Below are positions 1 through 6,322 of a stretch of DNA of 7,351 bases, one piece after another. Made by a program: the position numbers and the translations under genes. The first letter of the stretch is position 1; the number at the start of each line of letters is the position of its first letter. Location: assembly GCA_947462515.1 (NCBI GenBank), contig CANHPJ010000077.1, forward strand, positions 1 through 7,351. The letters run 5' to 3'. Source of the DNA: Bacteroidota bacterium. Its GTDB lineage: Bacteria > Bacteroidota > Bacteroidia > JACCXN01. The notes beneath the pieces were generated by a model, which searched no databases, had not been told where the DNA came from, and saw only the letters and a program-made list of their open reading frames with translations.

Positions 1-208
1 ATGCAACTTTAAGCGTATGATTATGAAAAAGTGCAACCCCAATCAACGTGAGTGCAAAAATCACAAATTCAATTGGAATAGACCCAATGGTTATTGCTCC
101 AGAAGAGTTAGCTGCCATGGAATAAACAGGTATAAATGCAAGTAGCATTACCATTAAACCTTTCATTAAGCCTGACTTTGAAATTATGTTTTTCACCCTG
201 TATGTCAT
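1..208 (-). CDS. N-terminus of a membrane transporter, possibly NhaD/ArsB-like permease (partial)
   Basis: The first 69 codons of a minus-strand gene are visible; the rest lies beyond the left edge. The ATG at 208 opens a protein with a basic start (MTYRVKN), a hydrophobic stretch at about residues 16-32 ending in a signal-peptidase-like SMA-A site, then a second hydrophobic helix at about 44-62 (IPIEFVIFALTLIGVALF) followed by HNHTLKVA. From memory, this second segment resembles the first helix of Bacteroidota proteins annotated as sodium:proton antiporter or citrate transporter (ion transporter superfamily). That is recognition of a short stretch, so the family call is tentative. Possible alternative starts are the GTG at codon 5, which would give a tidy MKN-type signal peptide, and the ATG at 166. 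The gene begins 49 bp after the carboxyltransferase stop with no convincing terminator between, so co-transcription is plausible. Confidence 0.5.
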   Translation of the reverse strand, partial: MTYRVKNIISKSGLMKGLMVMLLAFIPVYSMAANSSGAITIGSIPIEFVIFALTLIGVALFHNHTLKVA

Positions 209-257
209 TCAATTATAATTTAAAATAGTTTGGTTCTATTAAAATGGTAATGGTCTA

Positions 258-1886
258 TTAGGTTTGTATAACTCCTACGTTATATCTTTTTTCAATAGGG
301 GCATGGTTCGCCATTTCAATTCCCATGGATATTACTTTTCGGGTATCAAGCGGATTAATGATAGCATCGACCCATAGTCGAGAAGCTGCATAATAAGGAG
401 AAGTCTGCTGGTCGTAACGTGCCTTAATAGTATTATATAGGTTATCTTCCTCCTCTTTGGTAGGTTCTTGACCTTTTGCTTTCATGGTGCTAACCTGTAT
501 CTGCATTAAAACTTTGGCCGCCTGAGCACCTCCCATAACTGCAATTTGAGCTGTTGGCCATCCAACTATCAATCTTGGATCATAAGCCTTTCCGCACATG
601 GCATAATTTCCTGCACCGTAGGAATTGCCCATTACTATAGTAAATTTAGGTACTACCGAGTTGGCCATGGCATTCACCATTTTGGCACCATCTTTTATTA
701 TTCCGCCTTGTTCCGATCTGCTGCCAACCATAAATCCGGTTACATCTTGCAGAAAGACAAGGGGTATTTTTTTTTGATTGCAATTCATGATAAAACGTGC
801 GGCTTTATCTGCCGAATCGGAATAGATGACCCCGCCAAACTGCATTTCACCTTTTTTTGATTTCACCATTTTACGTTGATTAGCAATAATGCCCACAGCC
901 CATCCTTCTATCCTTGCTAAACCACATATTATAGTCTGACCATAATCTTCTTTATATTCTTCAAATTCAGAATTATCGACCAGTCTTTTTATAATTTCCC
1001 TTGTTTCGTATTGTTTTTCTCTTGAATCAGGAAAAATCCCTAAAATATCTTGTTCCTTTTCTTTAGGAGGAAAAGACGCTTCTCTATTAAAGCCAGCTTT
1101 GTCATAATCGCCAACTTTGCTCATTATATTTTTAATTCGTGTAAGGCAATCCTGATCGTCTTTGCATTTATAGTCTGTTACCCCAGAAATCTCGCAATGG
1201 GTAGTTGCTCCGCCAAGAGTCTCGTTATCAATAGATTCGCCAATAGCAGCTTTTACAAGGTAGGAGCCGGCTAAAAAGATTGTTCCAGTTTTATCTACTA
1301 TCAAAGCCTCGTCAGACATGATGGGTAAATAAGCTCCACCTGCCACGCAGCTGCCCATCACGGCAGCTATCTGCAGAATGCCCATGGAAGACATTTGAGC
1401 ATTGTTTCTGAAAATTCTTCCAAAGTGTTCTTTATCAGCAAATATTTCATCCTGCATAGGTAGATAAACTCCTGCGCTGTCAACCAAATAAATAATTGGC
1501 AGTTTGTTTTCCATAGCAATTTCCTGAGCTCTCAGATTTTTCTTGCCTGTAATTGGAAACCATGCTCCCGCTTTCACGGTGGCATCGTTCGCTACAATGA
1601 TACATTGTTTTTTGCTTACATATCCTATTCCAACTACTACACCAGCCGAAGGGCACCCTCCATGCTCCTGGTACATCTCATCACCCGCAAAGGCACCTAT
1701 TTCAAGAAACCGACTATCTTTATCGATTAAGAAATCGATTCTTTCTCTTGCGGTAAGTTTTCCATCAGCATGTTGCTTATCTATTTTTTTCTTTCCGCCA
1801 CCCAGATAAACTTCCTGAAGCTTGCGCTCCATTTCTGATATCATTAATTTTATTTTGTCTTCGTTTTTGTTGAATTCCAGATTCAT
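258..1886 (-). CDS. Acyl-CoA carboxylase, carboxyltransferase (beta) subunit, methylcrotonoyl-CoA carboxylase type
   Basis: A complete 542-residue carboxyltransferase, the normal size for this family. The subunit moves CO2 from biotin on a partner subunit to an acyl-CoA in the cytoplasm. Two crotonase-like halves are visible. The N half (about 30-270) has LTARERIDFLID (44-55), VDSAGVYLPMQDEIF (135-149) and the oxyanion-hole loop GSCVAGGAYLPIMSDE (178-193). The C half (about 290-540) has QDVTGFMVG (380-388), GNSYGAGNYAMCGKAYDP (420-437) and AVMGGAQAAKVL (449-460). The wording of both loops, and HFGRIF before the first, match methylcrotonoyl-CoA carboxylase rather than propionyl-CoA carboxylase beta subunits, so leucine breakdown is the likeliest route; related substrates cannot be excluded. 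No biotin carboxylase or biotin carrier gene is in the window, so the partner must be encoded elsewhere. The ATG at 1886 gives the usual MNLEFNKN start, with a -7-like promoter element about 40 bp upstream. The short gap to the downstream transporter suggests an operon. Confidence 0.93.
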   Translation of the reverse strand: MNLEFNKNEDKIKLMISEMERKLQEVYLGGGKKKIDKQHADGKLTARERIDFLIDKDSRFLEIGAFAGDEMYQEHGGCPSAGVVVGIGYVSKKQCIIVANDATVKAGAWFPITGKKNLRAQEIAMENKLPIIYLVDSAGVYLPMQDEIFADKEHFGRIFRNNAQMSSMGILQIAAVMGSCVAGGAYLPIMSDEALIVDKTGTIFLAGSYLVKAAIGESIDNETLGGATTHCEISGVTDYKCKDDQDCLTRIKNIMSKVGDYDKAGFNREASFPPKEKEQDILGIFPDSREKQYETREIIKRLVDNSEFEEYKEDYGQTIICGLARIEGWAVGIIANQRKMVKSKKGEMQFGGVIYSDSADKAARFIMNCNQKKIPLVFLQDVTGFMVGSRSEQGGIIKDGAKMVNAMANSVVPKFTIVMGNSYGAGNYAMCGKAYDPRLIVGWPTAQIAVMGGAQAAKVLMQIQVSTMKAKGQEPTKEEEDNLYNTIKARYDQQTSPYYAASRLWVDAIINPLDTRKVISMGIEMANHAPIEKRYNVGVIQT

Positions 1887-1922
1887 TTTATATTTTTTTG
1901 ATAGGGGATTTTAAATAAAAAT

Positions 1923-1930
1923 CAAATATA
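1923..1930 (-). promoter_or_regulatory. Candidate -7 promoter element for the carboxyltransferase gene
   Basis: Read on the minus strand this is TATATTTG, an exact match to the TAnnTTTG -7 element of Bacteroidota promoters. It lies 36-44 bp before the ATG at 1886, which would give a leader of about 30 nt. I see no clear TTTG -33 element at the usual distance, so only half of the promoter is supported. The half-site ATCAAA (1921-1926, plus strand) overlaps it, the same word that forms the two dyads further upstream. Confidence 0.4.
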
Positions 1931-1983
1931 ACAATTTACTAATCATTTTAATAAGCAGGTTTTAAATTGGAATCAAGTTAAAA

Positions 1984-2005
1984 CAAGGCAGTTTTACCTG
2001 TCTTG
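1984..2005 (-). terminator. Hairpin with T-run, possible weak terminator
   Basis: Arms 1984-1991 (CAAGGCAG) and 1998-2005 (CTGTCTTG) pair over 8 bp around a 6-nt loop. On the minus strand the stem has one A-C mismatch and is followed directly by TTTT, as in an intrinsic terminator. On the plus strand the mismatch becomes a G-U pair, but the following run is AAATTTT. No annotated gene ends nearby: the ostA-like stop is about 350 bp upstream. If real, it ends a long 3' UTR or an unannotated small RNA. Confidence 0.3.
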
Positions 2006-2140
2006 AAATTTTGTCGGGTAATGTTTTCAATTTCCAAAAATCGTGCTCGAATTTTATCTATTCATTTTTTGTGAAAGGTTTTTAGTTACTCGTTTTTAAA
2101 ATCGGTTTTGTAGCCGTTTTCTTATATAGATTCGAAGTTT

Positions 2141-2154
2141 TTTGATTAATCAAA
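2141..2154. repeat. Perfect dyad TTTGAT-TA-ATCAAA
   Basis: A perfect 14-bp palindrome, extending to 16 bp at 2140-2155, in the gene-free region. A second site with the same half-sites and a different central dinucleotide lies 92 bp away at 2233-2246. The form suggests an operator for a dimeric regulator. It resembles an FNR box (TTGAT-N4-ATCAA) but with two central bases instead of four. AT-rich DNA raises the chance of coincidence. Confidence 0.4.
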
Positions 2155-2232
2155 ATTTAATATACCAAATTAGGAAGCATAACTTGTTTAGCATTTCTTA
2201 ATCCAATTATCTTTAATATTCGGGAATATAGG

Positions 2233-2246
2233 TTTGATATATCAAA
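2233..2246. repeat. Perfect dyad TTTGAT-AT-ATCAAA
   Basis: The second copy of the TTTGAT-N2-ATCAAA dyad. Its first arm overlaps a plus-strand TAGGTTTG sequence (2229-2236) that fits the Bacteroidota -7 element, so a regulator bound here would cover such a promoter if it is used. It lies about 350 bp upstream of the carboxyltransferase start and just over 100 bp beyond the ostA-like stop. Confidence 0.4.
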
Positions 2247-2254
2247 TGAAATTC

Positions 2255-2275
2255 ATAGAACCACTCGAGTTCTAT
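2255..2275. repeat. Inverted repeat, 7-bp arms
   Basis: ATAGAAC (2255-2261) and GTTCTAT (2269-2275) pair perfectly around a 7-nt loop; the loop side also contains the overlapping 8-bp palindrome ACTCGAGT. There is no T-run on either side, so it does not look like a terminator. It could be an RNA structure in the 3' UTR of the ostA-like gene or a protein-binding dyad. Confidence 0.35.
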
Positions 2276-2355
2276 ATCTGAATTTAATTTATACTTTTTA
2301 TAACTGAGGGCTAATAGAGATGAAAAACGACGCTTTGATTTTTACAGAAATTGGG

Positions 2356-3888
2356 TTATTTCCAATTAAAAATATCGTTTTTTTGACTTGGTTTTAAATG
2401 GTTTAGCCATTTAAAACCTTTCAAGAAGGAGTCTTCGTATATTACCTCTTCAATGGGAGTTAAAATAGCCTTTGGTTTATTTATATAGGTTATTTTATCG
2501 ATTGAATTTTCTTTTAAGTAAATTATCAATTCGCTGCTTTCTGTTTTGTTTAGGCCTAGATATGAACCATCATTTTCTTTTCCATAATAGAAGGTCTGGC
2601 AATTTCCGGATGCATTGACCTGGTTTAATTTATTTTTATCAAAAAATCCAATCATATTATTTCCAAATATCTGGTTGAATTTGAGAGAATCTTCCTGTGA
2701 GATAATAAATGCATTATTTTTAACGATCATTTTCTCAATTTTCCCGTCAAATGTTTTAACAGATATTGATTCGGCTGTTATTTGTTTATTTTCAGACCAG
2801 AGAATTGGTTTTTTAAACATTTTAATCATAGAATCCGCAAGGTTGTATGCCAGGGAGTCGCATAAGCCGGATAGGTCTGACTTATAAAATTTTACTTTGT
2901 GATAGGCAAATATATTTTTATCTTTTCTGGTACTATCCGTTATCATTTTCAATGTGTCGGCATGTAAAAACAATGAATCCTTTTCTAAGGAAAGAGTCAT
3001 TAAAAGATTCCCGGTAACGAAGGAAGTATTCGTTTTTTCATTATGAGAGGCGTAGTCACCATTTATGGTGATGTTTTCGATAGTGTCTGTTATTTGAACA
3101 TTTTTTATTGCTTTACCAAAGCCGCTATTTCTATCATAGTAAAGACTATCGCCTGATAGTTTTTTATTGTCGCTTAGCAGGTAAGCATTTTTTTTAAATT
3201 GAGCGATATTTTTTTTAGTGTCATACCAGCCATTTTCACAATAGATAAAATCTTTTTTACCAATAATTTGTGTTGGACCTTCAAAGAATGCAATATCTTT
3301 TATGGTATTGAATTTTAGAGTATCAGTTTTAATTTCCATTTGAGGATTTATCAAAACCACCCGATCTTTGTAAAACATAAGTTTACTATCCGTATAATAA
3401 TAACCCTGAACACTAGTTAGCGTATTTTGATTTTTGGAGCTGATGATTTTACCGCCTGTACTATAATATGCGAGATTTTTATTTAGGTCATAATCGAGTT
3501 GACTTGATGTAAGAGTCATCTCTTTATCAAGCATGGTAACCTTGCCAAGTATGTTTGCTAGTTTTTTTTCTCCGTAATAATTTAAAATATCACCATAAAT
3601 ATGAGTTGAGTCATTTTGATTGATATGAATGTGGCCGTATGCCTTTAGGCTATTTGTTTCGGCGAATAAGTATGCACTGTCGCAATACATAATGGCATCG
3701 TTGTGTTTAAAGGCAACATCTCCAATTAATCTTTTTGCTCCGCTACCTAGAGTTTGGTCAAATTCAAGAGAATTTGCCTTAAGCAATTCTATTTTATCCG
3801 TTTTTTGTGCAAATGAATAAATAGAAAAGCAAAAAGCTACAAGCAAAAAGCTTAATTTTAAAAATATCGTATGCTGCTTTTTATTCAA
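2356..3888 (-). CDS. OstA/LptA-like periplasmic protein, probable lipopolysaccharide transport
   Basis: A 510-residue secreted protein. Residues 1-27 form a signal peptide: basic NKKQ, a hydrophobic core KLSFLLVAFCFSIY, and cleavage after SFA before QKT. The mature protein is a run of beta-strand units of OstA type, recognisable as repeated patterns of a GDV/GKV-like turn followed by a strand and DSLxYD-like ends: GDVAFKHNDAIMYCDSAYLF (56-75), GKVTMLDKEMTLTSSQLDYD (115-134), GPTQIIGKKDFIYCENGWYD (204-223), SGDSLYYD (245-252), DSLFLHADTL (304-313). This fits the OstA_2/LptA-like beta-jellyroll family of Bacteroidota, thought to form part of the periplasmic bridge carrying LPS to the outer membrane; it is much longer than E. 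coli LptA. The start is TTG (3888-3886): there is no upstream in-frame ATG before a stop, and the next internal Met is far past the signal peptide. It lies 77 bp downstream of purA, behind a terminator hairpin. The function is inferred from the family. Confidence 0.8.
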   Translation of the reverse strand: MNKKQHTIFLKLSFLLVAFCFSIYSFAQKTDKIELLKANSLEFDQTLGSGAKRLIGDVAFKHNDAIMYCDSAYLFAETNSLKAYGHIHINQNDSTHIYGDILNYYGEKKLANILGKVTMLDKEMTLTSSQLDYDLNKNLAYYSTGGKIISSKNQNTLTSVQGYYYTDSKLMFYKDRVVLINPQMEIKTDTLKFNTIKDIAFFEGPTQIIGKKDFIYCENGWYDTKKNIAQFKKNAYLLSDNKKLSGDSLYYDRNSGFGKAIKNVQITDTIENITINGDYASHNEKTNTSFVTGNLLMTLSLEKDSLFLHADTLKMITDSTRKDKNIFAYHKVKFYKSDLSGLCDSLAYNLADSMIKMFKKPILWSENKQITAESISVKTFDGKIEKMIVKNNAFIISQEDSLKFNQIFGNNMIGFFDKNKLNQVNASGNCQTFYYGKENDGSYLGLNKTESSELIIYLKENSIDKITYINKPKAILTPIEEVIYEDSFLKGFKWLNHLKPSQKNDIFNWK

Positions 3889-3904
3889 TGTAAATTTTAT
3901 AAAA

Positions 3905-3946
3905 CTAAAAATACGTTTATCAATTTTTCAGACAAACGTATTTTTA
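3905..3946 (-). terminator. Intrinsic terminator after purA
   Basis: Arms 3906-3921 and 3931-3946 form a 16-bp stem around a 9-nt loop. In the minus-strand RNA every position pairs, one as G-U. The 5' arm is A-rich and the 3' arm U-rich, followed by GTTTTAT. It begins 20 bp beyond the purA stop. The A/U-rich ends would let it work in both directions, but no plus-strand gene needs it. Confidence 0.75.
3933..3940 (-). promoter_or_regulatory. Candidate -7 promoter element for the ostA-like gene
   Basis: On the minus strand this reads TACGTTTG, an exact TAnnTTTG match. It is 45-52 bp before the TTG start at 3888, a reasonable distance for a short leader. It lies inside the upstream arm of the purA terminator stem. 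No clear -33 TTTG is visible. Confidence 0.3.
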
Positions 3947-3965
3947 TATCATTTATTTTTAGTTT

Positions 3966-5249
3966 TTAAACGGTTACTCTTTCTCTTTTAAGAGTTTGTT
4001 TCCTGTCAGGTCCAACAGAAACTATTACCACAGGGATTCCCAATTGATCCTCAATGAATTTAATGTAATTATTTAATTCCTCGGGGATTTCTTCGATATT
4101 TTCAATTTGAGTAAGATCGTTTTTCCAACCTTTAAATTCTTTGTAAACAGGGATTATATTTTCACCGATAGAGTCATAAGGGATTATGTCGGTTGTTTTT
4201 CCATTGTAATTATAGTGGGTACAAACTTTAATGGTTTCAAAACCAGAAAGAACATCCGATTTCATCATCATTAGTTGGGTTACACCGTTTAACATGGCTG
4301 CATATTTAAGAGCAGGGAGATCCAGCCAGCCGCATCTTCTTGGTCTGCCTGTAGTAGCGCCAAATTCACGTCCTATTCTTCTTAACTCTTCTCCGGTATT
4401 ATCGAACAATTCAGTAGGGAAGGGGCCGCTGCCTACTCTGGTACAATATGCTTTGAAAATACCAATGACTTCTCCAATTCTTGTTGGTGCAATGCCTAGA
4501 CCGGTGCAAGCTCCTGCAGTTATAGTATTTGAAGAAGTTACGAAAGGGTATGAGCCAAAATCAATATCCAATAGTGAACCTTGAGCACCTTCTGCAAGGA
4601 CTGTTTTTTTATTAATTAAGGCATCGTTAATGTAATATTCGCTATCGACATGATCCAAGGATTTTAATACTTCGATACCCTCGAACCAATCGTTTTCAAA
4701 ATCAGCCAGGTTATAGGAGAATTTATGAAATTCCAATAGTTGAGCGTGTTTTGCAACAAGGAAATCATATTTTTTTCTAAAGTCTGGTTTTGTAATGTCG
4801 CCAATTCTTAAACCATTTCTTCCGGTTTTGTCCATATATGTTGGACCGATTCCTTTTAAGGTAGACCCGATTTTATCGTTCCCTTTTGAAGCCTCGGAGG
4901 CAGCATCTAACAGTTTGTGAGTAGGAAGAATCAAATGAGCTTTTCGAGATATTTTTAATTTTTCTTTCACATTAACGCCCATTTTAATCAGAGCATCAAT
5001 TTCTTTTTTGAATATTATAGGGTCAATAACTACTCCGTTTCCAACGATGTTAATACAACCTTCATGAAATATTCCACTTGGAATAGTATGCAAAACATGT
5101 TTAATTCCATTGAATTCAAGAGTGTGTCCTGCGTTTGGGCCACCCTGAAAACGAGCAACAATCTGGTAGTTTGGAGTTAAAACATCTACAATTTTGCCTT
5201 TTCCTTCATCTCCCCATTGTAGTCCAAGTAGTACATCTGCTTTAGTCAT
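3966..5249 (-). CDS. purA: Adenylosuccinate synthetase
   Basis: A complete 427-residue PurA, close to the usual 430 or so. It joins IMP and aspartate using GTP to give adenylosuccinate, the first committed step from IMP to AMP, in the cytoplasm. Visible family marks: the phosphate loop QWGDEGKGK (11-19) with catalytic Asp14; NAGHT (39-43) with catalytic His42; GIGPTYMDKTGRNGLR; the long block QGSLLDIDFGSYPFVTSSNT; GPFPTEL; the IMP/GTP-binding segment ATTGRPRRCGWLDL; and SVGPDRKQT near the C-terminus. All expected motifs are intact. The ATG at 5249 gives the normal N-terminus directly before the first strand. It follows the STAS gene by 80 bp and has no clear promoter of its own in that gap, so it may be transcribed at least in part from the fur promoter. 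It is followed by a strong terminator. Confidence 0.98.
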   Translation of the reverse strand: MTKADVLLGLQWGDEGKGKIVDVLTPNYQIVARFQGGPNAGHTLEFNGIKHVLHTIPSGIFHEGCINIVGNGVVIDPIIFKKEIDALIKMGVNVKEKLKISRKAHLILPTHKLLDAASEASKGNDKIGSTLKGIGPTYMDKTGRNGLRIGDITKPDFRKKYDFLVAKHAQLLEFHKFSYNLADFENDWFEGIEVLKSLDHVDSEYYINDALINKKTVLAEGAQGSLLDIDFGSYPFVTSSNTITAGACTGLGIAPTRIGEVIGIFKAYCTRVGSGPFPTELFDNTGEELRRIGREFGATTGRPRRCGWLDLPALKYAAMLNGVTQLMMMKSDVLSGFETIKVCTHYNYNGKTTDIIPYDSIGENIIPVYKEFKGWKNDLTQIENIEEIPEELNNYIKFIEDQLGIPVVIVSVGPDRKQTLKRERVTV

Positions 5250-5277
5250 TCTAAACGAAAATTTAAATTTAAAATTA

Positions 5278-5296
5278 TATAAAAACCTTTCGGTTT
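5278..5296 (-). terminator. Short hairpin with T-run between the STAS gene and purA, weak terminator or attenuator
   Basis: On the minus strand AAACC-GAAA-GGTTT forms a 5-bp stem (5283-5287 with 5292-5296) capped by a GAAA tetraloop and followed by TTATAT. It lies 34 bp after the STAS stop and 34 bp before purA. The stem is short, so some read-through into purA is likely. Confidence 0.35.
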
Positions 5297-5329
5297 GGTA
5301 ACAAGTTTGTTTTTCTGAATTAATGAAAT

Positions 5330-5695
5330 CTATTTATTTGCCTTTTTACCTGCTTCAAAATGTTTTAAAGCATCTTCTGTATTTTTTTTCACGGTAAAAA
5401 TACTGTTAAGTTTAGTGATTACAATTAGTTCTTTTACTTTATTTGATTCTTCAGCTAAAATTAGTTCACCATTGGCATTTCTGCACTTGGTAAACAGACT
5501 GATTATTACAGAAAGGCCAGTGCTGTTAATATATTTAAGGGCTTTAAGGTTAAAAATTATTTTATTTTTTTTTAAAGCTAATAATTCTTCTACTTTTTCA
5601 ACTAATTCGTTGGCTTGTGTTTTTTCAATTATTTCACCCTCAAGGTAAAAAACACTGATGTTTTGTATTTGATCTAATTGAAATTTTAATGACAT
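5330..5695 (-). CDS. STAS-domain protein, anti-sigma-factor-antagonist-like
   Basis: A 121-residue single-domain STAS protein of SpoIIAA/RsbV size. Such cytoplasmic proteins bind anti-sigma-factor kinases and are switched off by phosphorylation of a conserved serine; others act in phosphorelays or lipid transport. The fold pattern is clear: strand ISVFYLEGEI (13-22), helix TQANELVEKVEELL (26-39), strand KIIFNLKALKYI (45-56), the switch loop NSTGL (57-61) leading into a helix (VIISLFTKCRNA), strand GELILAE and a last helix region VKELIVIT. The usual loop is D-S-S/T-G-L; here Asp is replaced by Asn57 while the probable phospho-acceptor Ser58 is kept. The usual acidic residue after GEL in the first loop is also absent (GEII). 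The C-terminus is lysine-rich. The ATG at 5695 is 6 bp after the Fur-family stop, so the two are translated from one mRNA. No kinase or sigma factor partner is visible here. Confidence 0.88.
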   Translation of the reverse strand: MSLKFQLDQIQNISVFYLEGEIIEKTQANELVEKVEELLALKKNKIIFNLKALKYINSTGLSVIISLFTKCRNANGELILAEESNKVKELIVITKLNSIFTVKKNTEDALKHFEAGKKANK

Positions 5696-5701
5696 TTTAT
5701 T

Positions 5702-6202
5702 TTAATTATGCTTTTCTAGTTGTTCGGATTCTGTGGTTGTCGCATCTTTTTTGCTCGAACAAAACTCATCATTACATAATCCATAGAGATTTAGGGAATG
5801 ATAATTAATTTTAAAGCTAAAGTGTTGTTCAATAGATGATTTTATGCTCTGAATTCTAGGATCACAAAATTCAAGTACTTTACCACAGTTAGTACAAATT
5901 AAATGATCATGTTGTTTAAATTCATAAGATCTTTCAAATTGAGCAAGGTTTTTCCCGAATTGATGTTTACGAAGTAAGTTGCAATCTAGCAGGAGTTCAA
6001 TAGTATTATATAGAGTAGCTCTGCTTACTCTGTATTTTTTATTTTTCATTAAGATGTAAAGTGATTCTACATCGAAATGCCCTTCGTGGGAGTATATTTC
6101 ATTAAGTATTGCAAAACGTTCCGGCGTTTTACGATGAGTCTTCTGCTCTAAGTAATTTAAAAAAATCAATTTTACTTTTTCCTGAATATCTATTGTCGAC
6201 AT
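5702..6202 (-). CDS. Fur-family metal-dependent transcriptional repressor
   Basis: A complete 166-residue Fur-family regulator with an N-terminal winged helix (about 1-90) and a C-terminal metal-binding dimerisation domain (about 91-150). RKTPERFAILNEIY (24-37) and the recognition helix VSRATLYNTIELLL (59-72) are typical. Structural zinc ligands are C103/C106 (CTNC) and C143/C148 (CNDEFC). The second pair is spaced C-X4-C as in E. coli Fur, not C-X2-C as in B. subtilis PerR. Likely regulatory-metal ligands are H42, E90, H98, H100 and E111; PerR has Asp at the positions of E90 and E111, so the protein looks Fur-like rather than a peroxide sensor. Which metal it senses (Fe, Zn, Mn) cannot be read from this. 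A short polar tail rich in Thr, Ser, Glu and Lys follows the last cysteine. It heads the fur-STAS transcript, probably with its own promoter after the secDF terminator, though no exact TAnnTTTG is seen there. Confidence 0.93.
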   Translation of the reverse strand: MSTIDIQEKVKLIFLNYLEQKTHRKTPERFAILNEIYSHEGHFDVESLYILMKNKKYRVSRATLYNTIELLLDCNLLRKHQFGKNLAQFERSYEFKQHDHLICTNCGKVLEFCDPRIQSIKSSIEQHFSFKINYHSLNLYGLCNDEFCSSKKDATTTESEQLEKHN

Positions 6203-6322
6203 TTTTTAAAATTAAAACCTTAAAACAATCTTTAAAAGTAGGAAATAATCCTGAAATGATTTAATAAATTATGGTGTTTTAGGAAGCTTTAAATTAATTT
6301 CCACTAACTAAACCAAAGGAAA

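Larger units (their letters stand above)
1887..2355. other. Gene-free intergenic region of 469 bp
   Basis: Between the ostA-like stop and the carboxyltransferase start I find no convincing gene on either strand: stops are frequent in all frames, and the few short ORFs (for example 2246-2281, plus strand, MKFIEPLEFYI) have no recognisable partner or motif. There is no tRNA-like cloverleaf. It does contain a promoter-like element (1923-1930), a hairpin with a T-rich flank (1984-2005), two dyads of the form TTTGAT-N2-ATCAAA (2141-2154 and 2233-2246) and a hairpin at 2255-2275. It is by far the longest gap in the window and could hold regulatory sites, a long leader or a small RNA. Confidence 0.7.

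Noticed and set aside
546..860. Plus-strand open frame of 104 codons
   Set aside because: It is antisense to the well-supported carboxyltransferase and has no recognisable domain. The same applies to the open frames at 1050-1274 and 1543-1809.
2131..2136. TTCGAA in the gap as part of a tRNA T-arm
   Set aside because: The flanking bases do not form the T-arm stem and there is no acceptor or anticodon arm at the right distance.
2246..2281. Short plus-strand ORF MKFIEPLEFYI
   Set aside because: Only 11 codons, no Shine-Dalgarno sequence, no recognised leader-peptide pattern and nothing coding follows on that strand; probably chance, though it lies just after a TAGGTTTG element.
2349..2367. 6-bp inverted repeat AATTGG/CCAATT overlapping the ostA-like stop as a terminator
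   Set aside because: The stem is short and AT-rich, overlaps the last codons, and lacks a following T-run.
2320..2397. Plus-strand 25-codon ORF starting MKNDALIF
   Set aside because: It runs antisense into the end of the ostA-like gene and has no recognisable domain or conserved pattern.
2615..2887. Plus-strand open frame inside the ostA-like gene
   Set aside because: Antisense shadow with no domain or promoter; likewise 3629-3820 in the same gene, 4231-4584 in purA, 5415-5648 in the STAS gene and 7113-7331 in secDF.
3826..3831. Cys20 of the ostA-like signal peptide as a lipobox
   Set aside because: The residues before it are V-A-F; a bulky Phe just before Cys does not fit a lipobox, while an SFA-Q site for signal peptidase I follows at residue 27.
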